From assembly GCA_900544255.1 (NCBI GenBank), contig UQUM01000003.1, positions 44,776 through 108,775 on the forward strand: a stretch of 64,000 bases of DNA. Direction: 5' to 3'. The position numbers were made by a program, and so were the translations under genes. Positions 34,915-43,753 of the stretch are shown here, piece after piece. Source of the stretch: an uncultured Sutterella sp. GTDB taxonomy: Bacteria; Pseudomonadota; Gammaproteobacteria; Burkholderiales; Burkholderiaceae_F. How positions within the stretch are numbered: position 1 is the stretch's first letter; each line of letters starts with the position of its first letter. A model generated the notes under the pieces. The model was not told the DNA's origin. It saw nothing but the letters and a program-made list of their open reading frames with translations, and ran no database searches.

Positions 34915-35019
34915 CGGCGAAATTTCTCGGAAACAAAAACGAAGCAGACAAGGTAGTCGATGCCTTGTCTGCCGGAAAAAAGAGCCACGACTGAATTAGG
35001 CATGGCTCAGAGACTTCAA

Positions 35020-35811
35020 TTACTTGATGTCGCCCACTTTGGCGATGAGCGGGGCGAAAATCTTGGGGGTACCGGCGCAGATGCAGCCCGATTCCAAGTA
35101 GCCTTCGCCGCCCTTCATGTCGGTGACGCGCCCGCCTGCTTCGAGAACGCTCAGGGCGCCCGCGGCGAGATCCCAGCTTTTCAGGTTGTATTCCCAGAAG
35201 GCGTCCATGCGGCCGCAGGCAACCCAGGAGAGGTCAAGAGCTGCCGACCCCGCACGGCGCAGGCCAGCGGCGGCGCGCGCCACGCGTTCAAACTTCGGCA
35301 TGAAGGAAGCGTAGTCGTCCGTCTTGCGGAAGGGGAAGCCGGTGCCGATCAGGGCCTGAGAGAAATCCGAACGGCCGGAGACGCGGATGCGGGCGTCGTT
35401 CATGAAGGCCCCTTTACCTTTTTCCGCATAGAAGAGTTCGTTGCGGCTCGGGTCGTAGACGACGCCGATCGTCAACTTGCCGCGGTAGGTCATGCCGATG
35501 CTCACGGCGTACTGCGGGAAACCGTGCAGGAAGTTCGTCGTCCCATCCAGGGGATCGATGTACCAAACGCATTCGGCGTCCGTGTGTTCGGCGACGCCGT
35601 TTTCTTCCGCGACGAAACCGTCACGCGGGAAGGCGGCCTTGAGAATGCCGTAAATCGTTTCCTGGCATTCGGTGTCGACCCGGCTGAAGAAATCGAACTG
35701 CGTTTTTTCGTGTACTTCAATAGAATCGACGTTGCCGCTTTCGCGACTGATGATTTTGCCTGCCTTGAGGGCGGCGCGGATGGCCGTCTGCAGCTGCGGA
35801 GAGTTTGCCAT
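35020..35811 (-). CDS. suhB: Inositol monophosphatase family protein SuhB
   Basis: Mg-dependent inositol phosphatase fold; in E. coli SuhB also works with Nus factors in rRNA antitermination. The 263-residue protein shows VAEENGVAEH, YIDPLDGTTNFLHGFP (metal-site Asp residues) and the C-terminal NLKSWDLAAGALSVLEAGG with the third metal Asp. Divergent to trmJ, as in many betaproteobacteria. In SuhB proper the phosphatase activity is weak; which role dominates here cannot be told from sequence. Confidence 0.92.
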   Translation of the reverse strand: MANSPQLQTAIRAALKAGKIISRESGNVDSIEVHEKTQFDFFSRVDTECQETIYGILKAAFPRDGFVAEENGVAEHTDAECVWYIDPLDGTTNFLHGFPQYAVSIGMTYRGKLTIGVVYDPSRNELFYAEKGKGAFMNDARIRVSGRSDFSQALIGTGFPFRKTDDYASFMPKFERVARAAAGLRRAGSAALDLSWVACGRMDAFWEYNLKSWDLAAGALSVLEAGGRVTDMKGGEGYLESGCICAGTPKIFAPLIAKVGDIK

Positions 35812-35997
35812 GATGGTGGGTTGTCCAAAAGAAAACGGGGGCGGCGCCTGCGCGGCTCACTTCGCCCCGATAAAACAAGTATCGAATCGTTGAATTTTAA
35901 TGGGAAGCGCAGGTCTTGTGGGGAATACCGCGGAAATTTTCTCGGATAAAACGAAAATTCAGGCTTGCCGAGCGGCATCAGTCGTTCAATAAGGTCG

Positions 35998-36189
35998 TTA
36001 TGCTTTGTGGAAGTTCGCACGCCCGGCTTCCGTATCCGCGAGGTTTTCTGCCACTTGCTGTTGAAACAAGACTTCGTAGTCCGGATCCGATGGGGGAACG
36101 TTCTTTTCGGGAAAGTCAGCCGGTGCGGCGGAGGCGTGTTTCTTAGCGTATTTTCCGTACGAAAAAACAAAGACGCTGAAATTTGGCAT
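35998..36189 (-). CDS. Small hypothetical protein, uncertain
   Basis: A 63-codon frame in the 426-base gap between suhB and trmJ. It starts MPNFSVFVFSYGKYAKKHAS and ends DPDYEVLFQQQVAENLADTE plus a short tail. The C-terminal third has a look of small antitoxin C-termini (YDxWF...xVxxxLxD), but no partner toxin is near and the start has no clear ribosome binding site. It also covers the trmJ leader. It may be a remnant or not a gene; nothing else was seen in the gap. Confidence 0.25.
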   Translation of the reverse strand: MPNFSVFVFSYGKYAKKHASAAPADFPEKNVPPSDPDYEVLFQQQVAENLADTEAGRANFHKA

Positions 36190-36237
36190 CAAACCGCTAA
36201 AATCGCGCCGTTGTTTCCTATTTTTGAAGGACTCTTC

Positions 36238-37050
36238 GTGGATCGGATTCCGGCAGTCGCACGGCGCGTGCGTTTCGTATTGGTGGATCCCAGCCACCCG
36301 GGCAATATCGGCTCGGCGGCTCGTGCGATCAAAACGATGGGGTTTTATGACCTGCGGGTCGTGAATCCCCGCATCATGGACTACAAAAGCGACATGGAAG
36401 CCGTGGCGCTGGCAACGAGTTCCGTGGACGTTTTAAATGCCGCGAAAACCCACATGACGTTGGAAGACGCCTTGGAAGGGGTGACGCTTGCGTGTGCTCT
36501 CTCGGGGTACAGCCGTGAATTCGGGCCTCCCATTGAGAATGTGCACGAAAGCGTGAAGCGCGCGGCGCTGCGGCTTGAAGACGTCGCCGGGGGCGACATT
36601 GCCTTTGTGTTCGGGACGGAAAGAAGCGGTCTTACGAACGAGCAGATGGCGCTCTGCCAATTTTGTTCCGCGATTGCTGCAAACCCGGAAAGTCCGAGCT
36701 TGAACCTCGCGCAGGCCGTGCAGATTACGGCTTACGAAATGCACACGGCGCTTCTCGCGGATACGCATCACGACGGGGAGCTTTACAGTTGGCAGAGCCG
36801 CTTTGAAAGTGATCGGGCGGCGCCGGTGCCGGCGATCGAAGGTTTTTTCCGACATTGGGAAGAAGCGATGACCGCCTGCGGGGCGTTGGATCCCGCGGAA
36901 CCGAAGAATCTCATGGGGATGACGCGGCGCCTTTTTTCGAGAAGCGGCCTCACGCAGCGGGAAGTGGATATGCTCCGAGGCATCTGTGCGGCGATCATCC
37001 GTTCGAAAAAAGACCGTATCGGCTCAAAAAAGTTGACCGGCAAACGTTAA
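36238..37050 (+). CDS. trmJ: tRNA (cytidine/uridine-32-2'-O)-methyltransferase TrmJ
   Basis: SPOUT-family 2'-O-methyltransferase acting at position 32 of the anticodon loop. The 270-residue protein contains RFVLVDPSHPGNIGSAARAI, the knot motif FVFGTERSGLTNEQ and LNLAQAVQI. A GTG start at 36238 is favoured: GAAGGA is spaced correctly in front and the protein then begins at the conserved strand. Frames upstream are open but not conserved. It is followed by cysE 45 bases later. Confidence 0.92.
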   Translation: MDRIPAVARRVRFVLVDPSHPGNIGSAARAIKTMGFYDLRVVNPRIMDYKSDMEAVALATSSVDVLNAAKTHMTLEDALEGVTLACALSGYSREFGPPIENVHESVKRAALRLEDVAGGDIAFVFGTERSGLTNEQMALCQFCSAIAANPESPSLNLAQAVQITAYEMHTALLADTHHDGELYSWQSRFESDRAAPVPAIEGFFRHWEEAMTACGALDPAEPKNLMGMTRRLFSRSGLTQREVDMLRGICAAIIRSKKDRIGSKKLTGKR

Positions 37051-37095
37051 AATTAAAAAATTCGCCGGCGGATTTCCGGCATAAGGATTACGCGC

Positions 37096-37989
<894 letters not shown>

Positions 37990-37999
37990 ACGGAAAAAG

Positions 38000-38034
38000 A
38001 AAACCCGCCTGAAGTAAAGATTTCGGCGGGTTTC
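38000..38034 (+). terminator. Terminator between cysE and the convergent aminotransferase
   Basis: AAACCCGCCTGAA and TTTCGGCGGGTTT pair, with G-T pairs, around a 7-base loop; T-rich after it on both strands. Confidence 0.87.
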
Positions 38035-38072
38035 TTTTTGGCTGCCGTCGGTGGGCGGCAGCCAATTGAGGA

Positions 38073-39251
38073 TCAAAGGCTTTCTTTGACGACTTTCGCC
38101 AAAGCAGCGATGCCGGTACGGATCTTTTCCGTCGGTACCGTGACAAATGAGAGCCGCAGCTTATTTTTCTGCGGGTTTACGCCGTAGAAAACGGCGCCCG
38201 GCACGAAGGCGACGTTGTTGGCGACCGCCTTCTTCATCAATTCGGCGGTGTCGATCGTTTCGGGGAGCGTCACCCAGATGAACATGCCGCCCGCGGGTTT
38301 CGTCCAGCTGATGTCGGTGCGCTTCGGCATGAATTCTTCCAAGGCGGCCAACATGGCTTCGGCCTGGTGCTTGTAGATTTTGCGAACCATAGGCAGGTGG
38401 CCGTCCAATAAGCCGGCGTTGAGCACTTCGGCGGCGATCAACTGCGTGAGGGTGGAGGTGTGCACGTCGCAGGCCTGCTTAAACTGCGACAGTACCGCAA
38501 TCACTTCCTTGGGGGCGCAGACGTAGCCCAGGCGCAACCCCGGGGCGAGTACCTTGGAGAAGGTGCCGAGCCGCAACGTGCGTTCCGGCGCAAAGGCGCG
38601 CACGGAAATGGGCGGTTCTTGGTCGTACCACAGTTCGCCGTAGGGATCGTCTTCAATGAGCCAGAGATCGAGTTCGCGCGCTTTTTCTGCAAGGAGCTTG
38701 CGGCGGTCCAAAGAAATCGTGAGGCCCGAAGGATTGCCGAACGTGGGCATCACGTAGGCAAAGCGGGCGCCGCGGCATTCTTCGCCCATGGCGGCCGGAT
38801 TGAGTCCCTCTTCGTCCGAGGAAAGCGTCTGATAGTGCGGACGTACGAGGTCAAAGGACTGCAGCGCTCCCATGTAGGAAGGCGCTTCGACGAGAATGGT
38901 GCTGCCTTCGTCCACAAACGCCTGAGCGGCAAAATAAATCGCCTGCTGCGAGCCCGATACGATCATTACTTCGTCGGACGTCGTCGGAACGCCGCGGCAG
39001 GTTTCGTGTTCGGCGATGAAGCGTTTTAATTCTTTTTCACCCGTGGCGACGGAATACTGCAGGGCGCGGGAGGATTTTTCTTCCAAAACCTTCTGAGCGG
39101 CGTCCGCAAGCGCCTTCACCGGAAACCCTTCGGGCGTGGGAAGGCCGCCCGCAAACGAAATCACTTTGGGACGCGCCGCAAGCGCTAAGAGTTCGCCGAT
39201 GATTGAGGTTTTGACGGCTTGGGCCGTACGGCTCAGCGACGGTGTTTTCAT
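38073..39251 (-). CDS. PLP-dependent aminotransferase, 2-aminoadipate aminotransferase-like
   Basis: A 392-residue fold-type I aminotransferase of the MocR/LysN-like branch. It shows ISFAGGLPTPEGFPV near residue 32, IVSGSQQAIYFAAQ, MPTFGNPSG, the DDPYGEL motif and the PLP lysine loop GTFSKVLAPGLRLGYV near residue 235, and the C-terminal LRLSFVT. Natural substrate is not defined by sequence; relatives act on aromatic, branched or 2-aminoadipate substrates. No HTH domain is fused. It is convergent with cysE and 18 bases after putP on the same strand. Confidence 0.85.
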   Translation of the reverse strand: MKTPSLSRTAQAVKTSIIGELLALAARPKVISFAGGLPTPEGFPVKALADAAQKVLEEKSSRALQYSVATGEKELKRFIAEHETCRGVPTTSDEVMIVSGSQQAIYFAAQAFVDEGSTILVEAPSYMGALQSFDLVRPHYQTLSSDEEGLNPAAMGEECRGARFAYVMPTFGNPSGLTISLDRRKLLAEKARELDLWLIEDDPYGELWYDQEPPISVRAFAPERTLRLGTFSKVLAPGLRLGYVCAPKEVIAVLSQFKQACDVHTSTLTQLIAAEVLNAGLLDGHLPMVRKIYKHQAEAMLAALEEFMPKRTDISWTKPAGGMFIWVTLPETIDTAELMKKAVANNVAFVPGAVFYGVNPQKNKLRLSFVTVPTEKIRTGIAALAKVVKESL

Positions 39252-39269
39252 TTTTTTTGTCTCCCAAAA

Positions 39270-40751
39270 CTAGGCCGCGCGTACGGTGTTGACGACGTGG
39301 TCGAAATGAGCTTCGGTGTCTTCGTCGGGTTTCTTTGAGCAAAGGCTTGCAACGACGATGGCGACAAGGCCGAACACAAAGCCCGGAATAATTTCATAAA
39401 GGCCGAACCAGCCACCGGTGTGCCAGACGATGACGGTGACGGCGCCCACCGCCATACCGGCCAAGGCACCGTTGCGCGTCATGCGCTTCCACCAGAGGCT
39501 CATCAGAATGACGGGGCCGAACGCGGCACCGAACCCGGCCCAAGCGTAACTTACGAGCGAGAGGACGAGGCTCGTCGGATCCATGGCGATCCAGATCGCG
39601 AGAAGCGCCACTGCGAGTACCATGGCGCGGCCGAAATAAATGAGTTCGCGGTTGCCGGCGTTGGGGCGGATGAAGGCACGGTAGAAGTCTTCGGTGAGCG
39701 TGGAGGAGCAGACCAAGAGCTGGCAGGAAAGGGTCGACATCACCGCGGCCAAAATGGCCGACATCAGAATGCCGCCGATCCAGGGGTTAAAGAGAAGCTG
39801 CGAAAGCACGATGAAGATGCGTTCGTGATTTTCCGTGACGAGTGCGGCCTGATCGGTGTGCTGCGCAAAGTAAGCGGCGCCGAAAAAGCCCACGCACACG
39901 GCGCCTCCAAGACAAAAGAGCATCCACAAAAGCGACACGCGGCAGGCGTTGGGGATCACCTTGATCGATTTCGTCGCCATGAAGCGCACGAGAATATGGG
40001 GCTGGCCGAAGTATCCGAGGCCCCACGCCAAAAGGCTCGCAATGCCGACGAACGTTTGGTTCGTCATCATGTTGAGCATGTTGGGATTGATGCTTTCCAC
40101 CTTGGCGACGGTGGCCGAAAAGCCTCCGAGGTCATAGACGACCACAAAGGGCGTGATGACGAGTGCGATGCACATCAATGTGGCCTGAATGGCGTCCGTC
40201 CAGCTCACGGCCAAAAAACCGCCGATGAAGACGTAAAGAATCGTCGCGGCGGCCCCGGCCCAAACCGCGGTCGAATAATCCATTCCGAAGGTGTTTTCAA
40301 AGAGGCGGGCGCCGGCGACGACGCCGCTCGCGCAATAAATCGTGAAGAAAACGAGAATGACGGCGGCCGCCGCAATCCGCAACACCCGACTCGTGTCCTT
40401 GAAGCGGTGCGTAAAGAAGTCGGGAAGCGTGAGGGCATTGTGCTCAATTTCGGTATAAACGCGAAGCCGTGCCGCAACGAACTTCCAATTGAAGAACGTC
40501 CCGATGATGAGTCCGATCGCAAGCCAACTTTCGCTCACGCCGAAAAGGTACACCGCACCGGGAAGCCCCATGAGGAGCCAGCCGCTCATGTCGCTCGCGC
40601 CGACGGACAAAGCCGTCACGAGGCCGCCTAAGCTGCGGCCGCCTAGAATGTAGTCGTTGAAATTGCGGGTGTAGTGCCAGGCAAAAAAGCCCAGCCCCAA
40701 CATCAACAGCATGTAGCCGATGAAGGTAACGGCGGTGGGATTAAGCGTCAT
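39270..40751 (-). CDS. putP: Sodium/proline symporter
   Basis: Solute:sodium symporter bringing in proline. The 493 residues have about 13 transmembrane helices and the family marks: GGRSLGGLVTALSVGASDMS with the sodium-site residues near position 40, GLPGAVYLFG, and the SAILAAVMSTLSCQLLVCSS signature near residue 340. The C-terminus is short and charged. SSS proteins can differ in substrate, but the helix 2 region here is PutP-like. It precedes the aminotransferase gene on the minus strand, which might use imported amino acids. Confidence 0.9.
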   Translation of the reverse strand: MTLNPTAVTFIGYMLLMLGLGFFAWHYTRNFNDYILGGRSLGGLVTALSVGASDMSGWLLMGLPGAVYLFGVSESWLAIGLIIGTFFNWKFVAARLRVYTEIEHNALTLPDFFTHRFKDTSRVLRIAAAAVILVFFTIYCASGVVAGARLFENTFGMDYSTAVWAGAAATILYVFIGGFLAVSWTDAIQATLMCIALVITPFVVVYDLGGFSATVAKVESINPNMLNMMTNQTFVGIASLLAWGLGYFGQPHILVRFMATKSIKVIPNACRVSLLWMLFCLGGAVCVGFFGAAYFAQHTDQAALVTENHERIFIVLSQLLFNPWIGGILMSAILAAVMSTLSCQLLVCSSTLTEDFYRAFIRPNAGNRELIYFGRAMVLAVALLAIWIAMDPTSLVLSLVSYAWAGFGAAFGPVILMSLWWKRMTRNGALAGMAVGAVTVIVWHTGGWFGLYEIIPGFVFGLVAIVVASLCSKKPDEDTEAHFDHVVNTVRAA

Positions 40752-40830
40752 GAGAAGAAACCGGAAATTGAGGTCGAAACCGTGAAAAAACGTCCGACTA
40801 TTGTAATTGGTGAAAAATGAAGGATTTTAC

Positions 40831-41565
40831 TTAGTCCGAGAGCCTCAGGCTACCTTCCGTAAAAGAAGCGGTGCCGTCTTGGGTCTGCAGCCTTAGTTCT
40901 CCGACCGGGCCCAACCCCAGAAAGGTGCCCGTCTCAGATTCGGTGCGGCGCGTGAGGACGACGCGTTCGTGAAGCCAAAGAAGCTGCGTTTCGCCCGAGG
41001 CGGGCCATCGGGAAAGAAACGCGGGGGCGTCAAAGGTTTGAAACCGACGGGCGACGGTTTCCCAAAGTTTCGAGGCGGAGGGCGGCGTGCCGCATTGCGC
41101 GAGGGATCCCGCGGGAAGCGCCGCGCCGTCCCTGAGTTCGGATACAGGGGGGTGTGTGACGACGTTGATGCCGATTCCCGCGACGAGGAGTTCCCCTTTG
41201 CGCTCGAGAAGACTGCCGACGCATTTGGCCCAGAGGCCTTCGGGCGTCTTGAGTGCAATGTCGTTAGGCCACTTGATCCGGACGGTGTAGCCCGCGTCGG
41301 AAAGGACTTCCGCAATGACGGTACTTACGGCAAGCGGCCCCCGAAAGTCCGTAAAGGGGGCTGAAAGCGGCAGTCGGATCGCGGCGTAGAGGTTCCCTAA
41401 GGGGCTCACCCAATGGTGGCCGTGCTGACCGCGTCCTTCGGTTTGTCGGGCCGCAATGACGGAGGCGTGTATCGGAAAACGACCGTCGGAGAAGAGTCGC
41501 CGGGCTTCGTTTAAAACGGTGTCGCAGCTTTCAAGACTGTAAAGGGGGGGCACGGTGTCGAGCAT
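40831..41565 (-). CDS. birA: Biotin--[acetyl-CoA-carboxylase] ligase
   Basis: Attaches biotin to the carrier domain of acetyl-CoA carboxylase via biotinyl-AMP. The 244-residue protein lacks the N-terminal repressor HTH, so it is the monofunctional type. The catalytic core shows TEGRGQHGHHWVSPLGNLYA near residue 45 (biotin loop, with HGH where GRxGR is usual), IKWPNDIAL and GIGINV, with a small SH3-like C-terminal domain. The start (ATG at 41565) has no strong ribosome binding site. It is divergent from the flavin reductase-like gene. Confidence 0.9.
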   Translation of the reverse strand: MLDTVPPLYSLESCDTVLNEARRLFSDGRFPIHASVIAARQTEGRGQHGHHWVSPLGNLYAAIRLPLSAPFTDFRGPLAVSTVIAEVLSDAGYTVRIKWPNDIALKTPEGLWAKCVGSLLERKGELLVAGIGINVVTHPPVSELRDGAALPAGSLAQCGTPPSASKLWETVARRFQTFDAPAFLSRWPASGETQLLWLHERVVLTRRTESETGTFLGLGPVGELRLQTQDGTASFTEGSLRLSD

Positions 41566-41677
41566 GGTTCGTTGGGACGATCAGGCAGTAATTCGAGAAA
41601 AGACGTCAGTTTAACTGCGTCCGTCGTTTGCGACGGTGCTTAGAATCAACCGTATCTGTTTTTCTAAGGAGTTTCCT

Positions 41678-42268
41678 ATGTTGTTGGAACATTTCACGCC
41701 GGTGGCCCCCGAGAAGGCTTACCGTATGTTCAACCTCGGTGCCACGGCTTTGGTTTCGGCGGAATACGAAGGCGTTTCGGACATCATGCCGGCGACGTGG
41801 ATTTGCCCCTTAGATCTCATGCCCTTTAAGGCTACGGCCGTCATCGATAAATCGCACTTCACGCGGCCCCTGATGGAAAAGAGCGGATACTTTGCCCTCA
41901 TGCTGCCTACGGTGTCGATCGTGGAAAAAGTGATGAAACTCGGCTGGGTGAGCAAAAACGATGATCCGGATAAGGTGGAAAAAAGCGGCGCCGAACTTTT
42001 TTATGCGGGCGACTGCACGATTCCCTTGGTAAAGGGCTGTGCGGCGTGGGCGATTTTTAAAATCGTCTCGGAACCGCATAACGAGCAGACGTACGATCTT
42101 TTCATCGGCGAATGCGTGAAGGCTTGGGCCGACGACCGCGTCTTTAAGGACGGGCATTGGCTTTTTGAAAATGCACCTTTGGAAGCGCGGCCTCTGCATT
42201 ACGTCGCGGGCGGTCATTGGTACGCCACCGGCGAAGCCGTGACGTTGCCGCAGTATGGAAACGACTGA
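41678..42268 (+). CDS. Flavin reductase-like domain protein
   Basis: A 196-residue protein of the FMN-binding split-barrel (flavin reductase-like) fold. The pattern GATALVSAEYEGVSDIMPAT near residue 22 and FKATAVIDKSHFTRPLMEK near 55 match this family, in which members reduce flavin or bind FMN as anaerobe-type flavoproteins. The C-terminus includes ARPLHYVAGGHWYATG. The ATG at 41678 has AAGGA seven bases before it, so the further-upstream ATG is not used. No partner monooxygenase is close by. Confidence 0.8.
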   Translation: MLLEHFTPVAPEKAYRMFNLGATALVSAEYEGVSDIMPATWICPLDLMPFKATAVIDKSHFTRPLMEKSGYFALMLPTVSIVEKVMKLGWVSKNDDPDKVEKSGAELFYAGDCTIPLVKGCAAWAIFKIVSEPHNEQTYDLFIGECVKAWADDRVFKDGHWLFENAPLEARPLHYVAGGHWYATGEAVTLPQYGND

Positions 42269-42285
42269 GATCGGGAGAACACGAT

Positions 42286-42348
42286 ATGCGAAACTTATTC
42301 ACGGTGGAATACGCCGAAACACTGATGGCGCTTTTGGAAACGCTCTGA
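42286..42348 (+). CDS. Possible 20-residue small protein
   Basis: A short frame, MRNLFTVEYAETLMALLETL, 17 bases after the flavin reductase-like gene, with GGGAG nine bases before the ATG. It is not recognisable; it could be a translated small protein or chance. Confidence 0.2.
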   Translation: MRNLFTVEYAETLMALLETL

Positions 42349-42375
42349 GCCTTTTGAGATTTTCTCAAAACACAA

Positions 42376-42398
42376 CCCCCCGCCGATGGGGCGGGGGG
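42376..42398 (-). terminator. GC-rich hairpin after the transporter remnant
   Basis: CCCCCCGCC and GGCGGGGGG form a perfect 9-bp stem around GATGG. On the minus strand it is followed by TTGTGTTTTG, a weak T-rich end, so it may have ended the transporter gene whose remnant ends at 42445. Confidence 0.6.
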
Positions 42399-42444
42399 AG
42401 GCATTGCGGGGAGAGATGTTCTCTTAGTAGAGGCCGATCACCTT

Positions 42445-42725
42445 TCACCAAACCATACCGATGGTGAGCCAGATCGCGGCGTTCATCGTGCAGATAACGA
42501 GACCGTTGCGCCACCATTCGCTCTGGCTCACGTAACCCGCGCCGTAGTAGACGGGGCCGCAGCCGTTGCCGTAGTGGGTGAGCGAAATCGGGCAGTTCGC
42601 GAAGAAGCCGAACGTAAGAGTCGCCATCAGTGCAGGCGTACCGCAGGCCGCAGCGACTGCCACGAACGCGGCGTACATCGCGGAAATACGGGTCGTCACC
42701 GACGCGAAGCAGTAGTGAGAGTAGG
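42445..42725 (-). pseudogene. C-terminal remnant of a DASS (CitT/SLC13-like) anion transporter
   Basis: The minus strand reads YSHYCFASVTTRISAMYAAF, then TFGFFANCPISLTHYGNGCG and PVYYGAGYVSQSEWWR to a stop at 42445. This is the last quarter of divalent anion:sodium symporters (the SLTHYGTG-type motif and the final helix). The frame has no start and homology ends at about 42725, where a 17-bp inverted repeat begins. The other 350 or so codons of the family are absent, so this is a deletion remnant. Confidence 0.75.
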
Positions 42726-42767
42726 TTTGACGTTCTCTCCGTAGTGAACGACGGAGAGAACGTCAAA
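42726..42767. repeat. Perfect 17-bp inverted repeat at a gene break
   Basis: TTTGACGTTCTCTCCGT (42726-42742), an 8-base spacer, and ACGGAGAGAACGTCAAA (42751-42767). It sits exactly where the transporter remnant is cut. There is no T-run in a terminator sense and neither flank carries a gene end. Confidence 0.85.
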
Positions 42768-42861
42768 AAGACTATTGAAAATTCAAATGACCGTCAGAGG
42801 TTTGAGATTATGGTGCGCTGAGTCTTCGATGAAAATGACAGGATTTTTCGTCCGGTCAAAA

Positions 42862-43500
42862 TCATTGTACGGGATGGAGCATCGGCGTCGGCAGAAAATC
42901 CTCTTTTTCAGCGTGCCATAAATCGAGTGAATGGTTTTCGATATCGTAATAGACGGCATGCAGGGCCAAGGTGCCTTTTTCGGTGCGCTCCCGAATCCAG
43001 TCGTAGGAGAGGAGGTTGTCGATCGACAAAAGGACGGCGCCTTCTTCGGCGAGACGGTGCCGGTCGTGTTCGGAATCGGCGGCATTGAGGTCGGCGACGG
43101 CGGGGGCAGCCTGTTTCACCCAATCGGCGATGTAGTCTTCGTGTACCACCGCTTCGGGGTGCAGCAGGCCGTGAATGCCGCCGCAGTTGGAGTGTCCCAT
43201 GACGACGATGTGGTTCACTTCCAGATGTTTGACGCCGTACTCGATGGCGGCCATGACGGCGTCGGGTTGTCCTACGGGTGCCTGATGCGGCACGATGGCA
43301 GCGACGTTGCGGACGACGAAGAGTTCGCCCGGGCGGCACCCCAGGATGATGCCGGGATCGACCCGCGAATCGCAGCAGGCGATGACGAGGGTGTGCGGGT
43401 TCTGGCTTTTGGCAAGCGACGCGAAAAATTCGGCGTCTTCGGCGAGCATTTCACGGCGAAAGTTGTGAAATCCCGTGATGAGTCCGTGAAGATTTTCCAT
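42862..43500 (-). CDS. can: Beta-class carbonic anhydrase
   Basis: Interconverts CO2 and bicarbonate with zinc. The 212-residue protein has ITGFHNFRREMLAED at the start, the zinc-site CCDSRVDPG with Cys and the Asp/Arg dyad, VVRNVAAIVP, and HSNCGGIHG with the second zinc Cys and His. ATG at 43500 gives MENLHGLITGF; nine further codons upstream lack conservation. It is divergent to the nrdD leader. Confidence 0.93.
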   Translation of the reverse strand: MENLHGLITGFHNFRREMLAEDAEFFASLAKSQNPHTLVIACCDSRVDPGIILGCRPGELFVVRNVAAIVPHQAPVGQPDAVMAAIEYGVKHLEVNHIVVMGHSNCGGIHGLLHPEAVVHEDYIADWVKQAAPAVADLNAADSEHDRHRLAEEGAVLLSIDNLLSYDWIRERTEKGTLALHAVYYDIENHSLDLWHAEKEDFLPTPMLHPVQ

Positions 43501-43619
43501 GATGTTGAGTGACTGAACAAAAGGCAATCGGCGCGAAATTTTAGCGGAAGAAACAAAGCCTCAGGAATAAAGGAGAAATTTTTTGTAATACGATCGGTAG
43601 TAGTTAGCTTTAACTATTA

Positions 43620-43635
43620 ACACAATATATAGTGG
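43620..43635 (+). promoter_or_regulatory. NrdR box upstream of nrdD
   Basis: ACACAATATATAGTGG matches the NrdR consensus (aCaCwAtATaTwGtgt) at 14 of 16 positions counting the last two as variable. A second, weaker site (TACCCGCGTACTGTGT, 43664-43679) has a good right half. Their 44-base spacing is about four helical turns, as NrdR pairs often have. NrdR would repress nrdDG when dATP is plentiful. Confidence 0.72.
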
Positions 43636-43709
43636 TTACTAGGGATAACCGAGTACATGACTTTACCCGCGTACTGTGTTAGGATGCGCGCCGATTTCAA
43701 GTTAACCCC

Positions 43710-43736
43710 AACCCGCATTGAACGCGGGTTCTTTTG
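43710..43736 (+). promoter_or_regulatory. Terminator-like hairpin in the nrdD leader
   Basis: AACCCGC and GCGGGTT pair around ATTGAAC, followed by CTTTTGT, about 20 bases before the nrdD ATG. It has the form of a weak terminator or attenuator in the leader. Confidence 0.5.
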
Positions 43737-43753
43737 TCTCTCGGAGCCACCAC

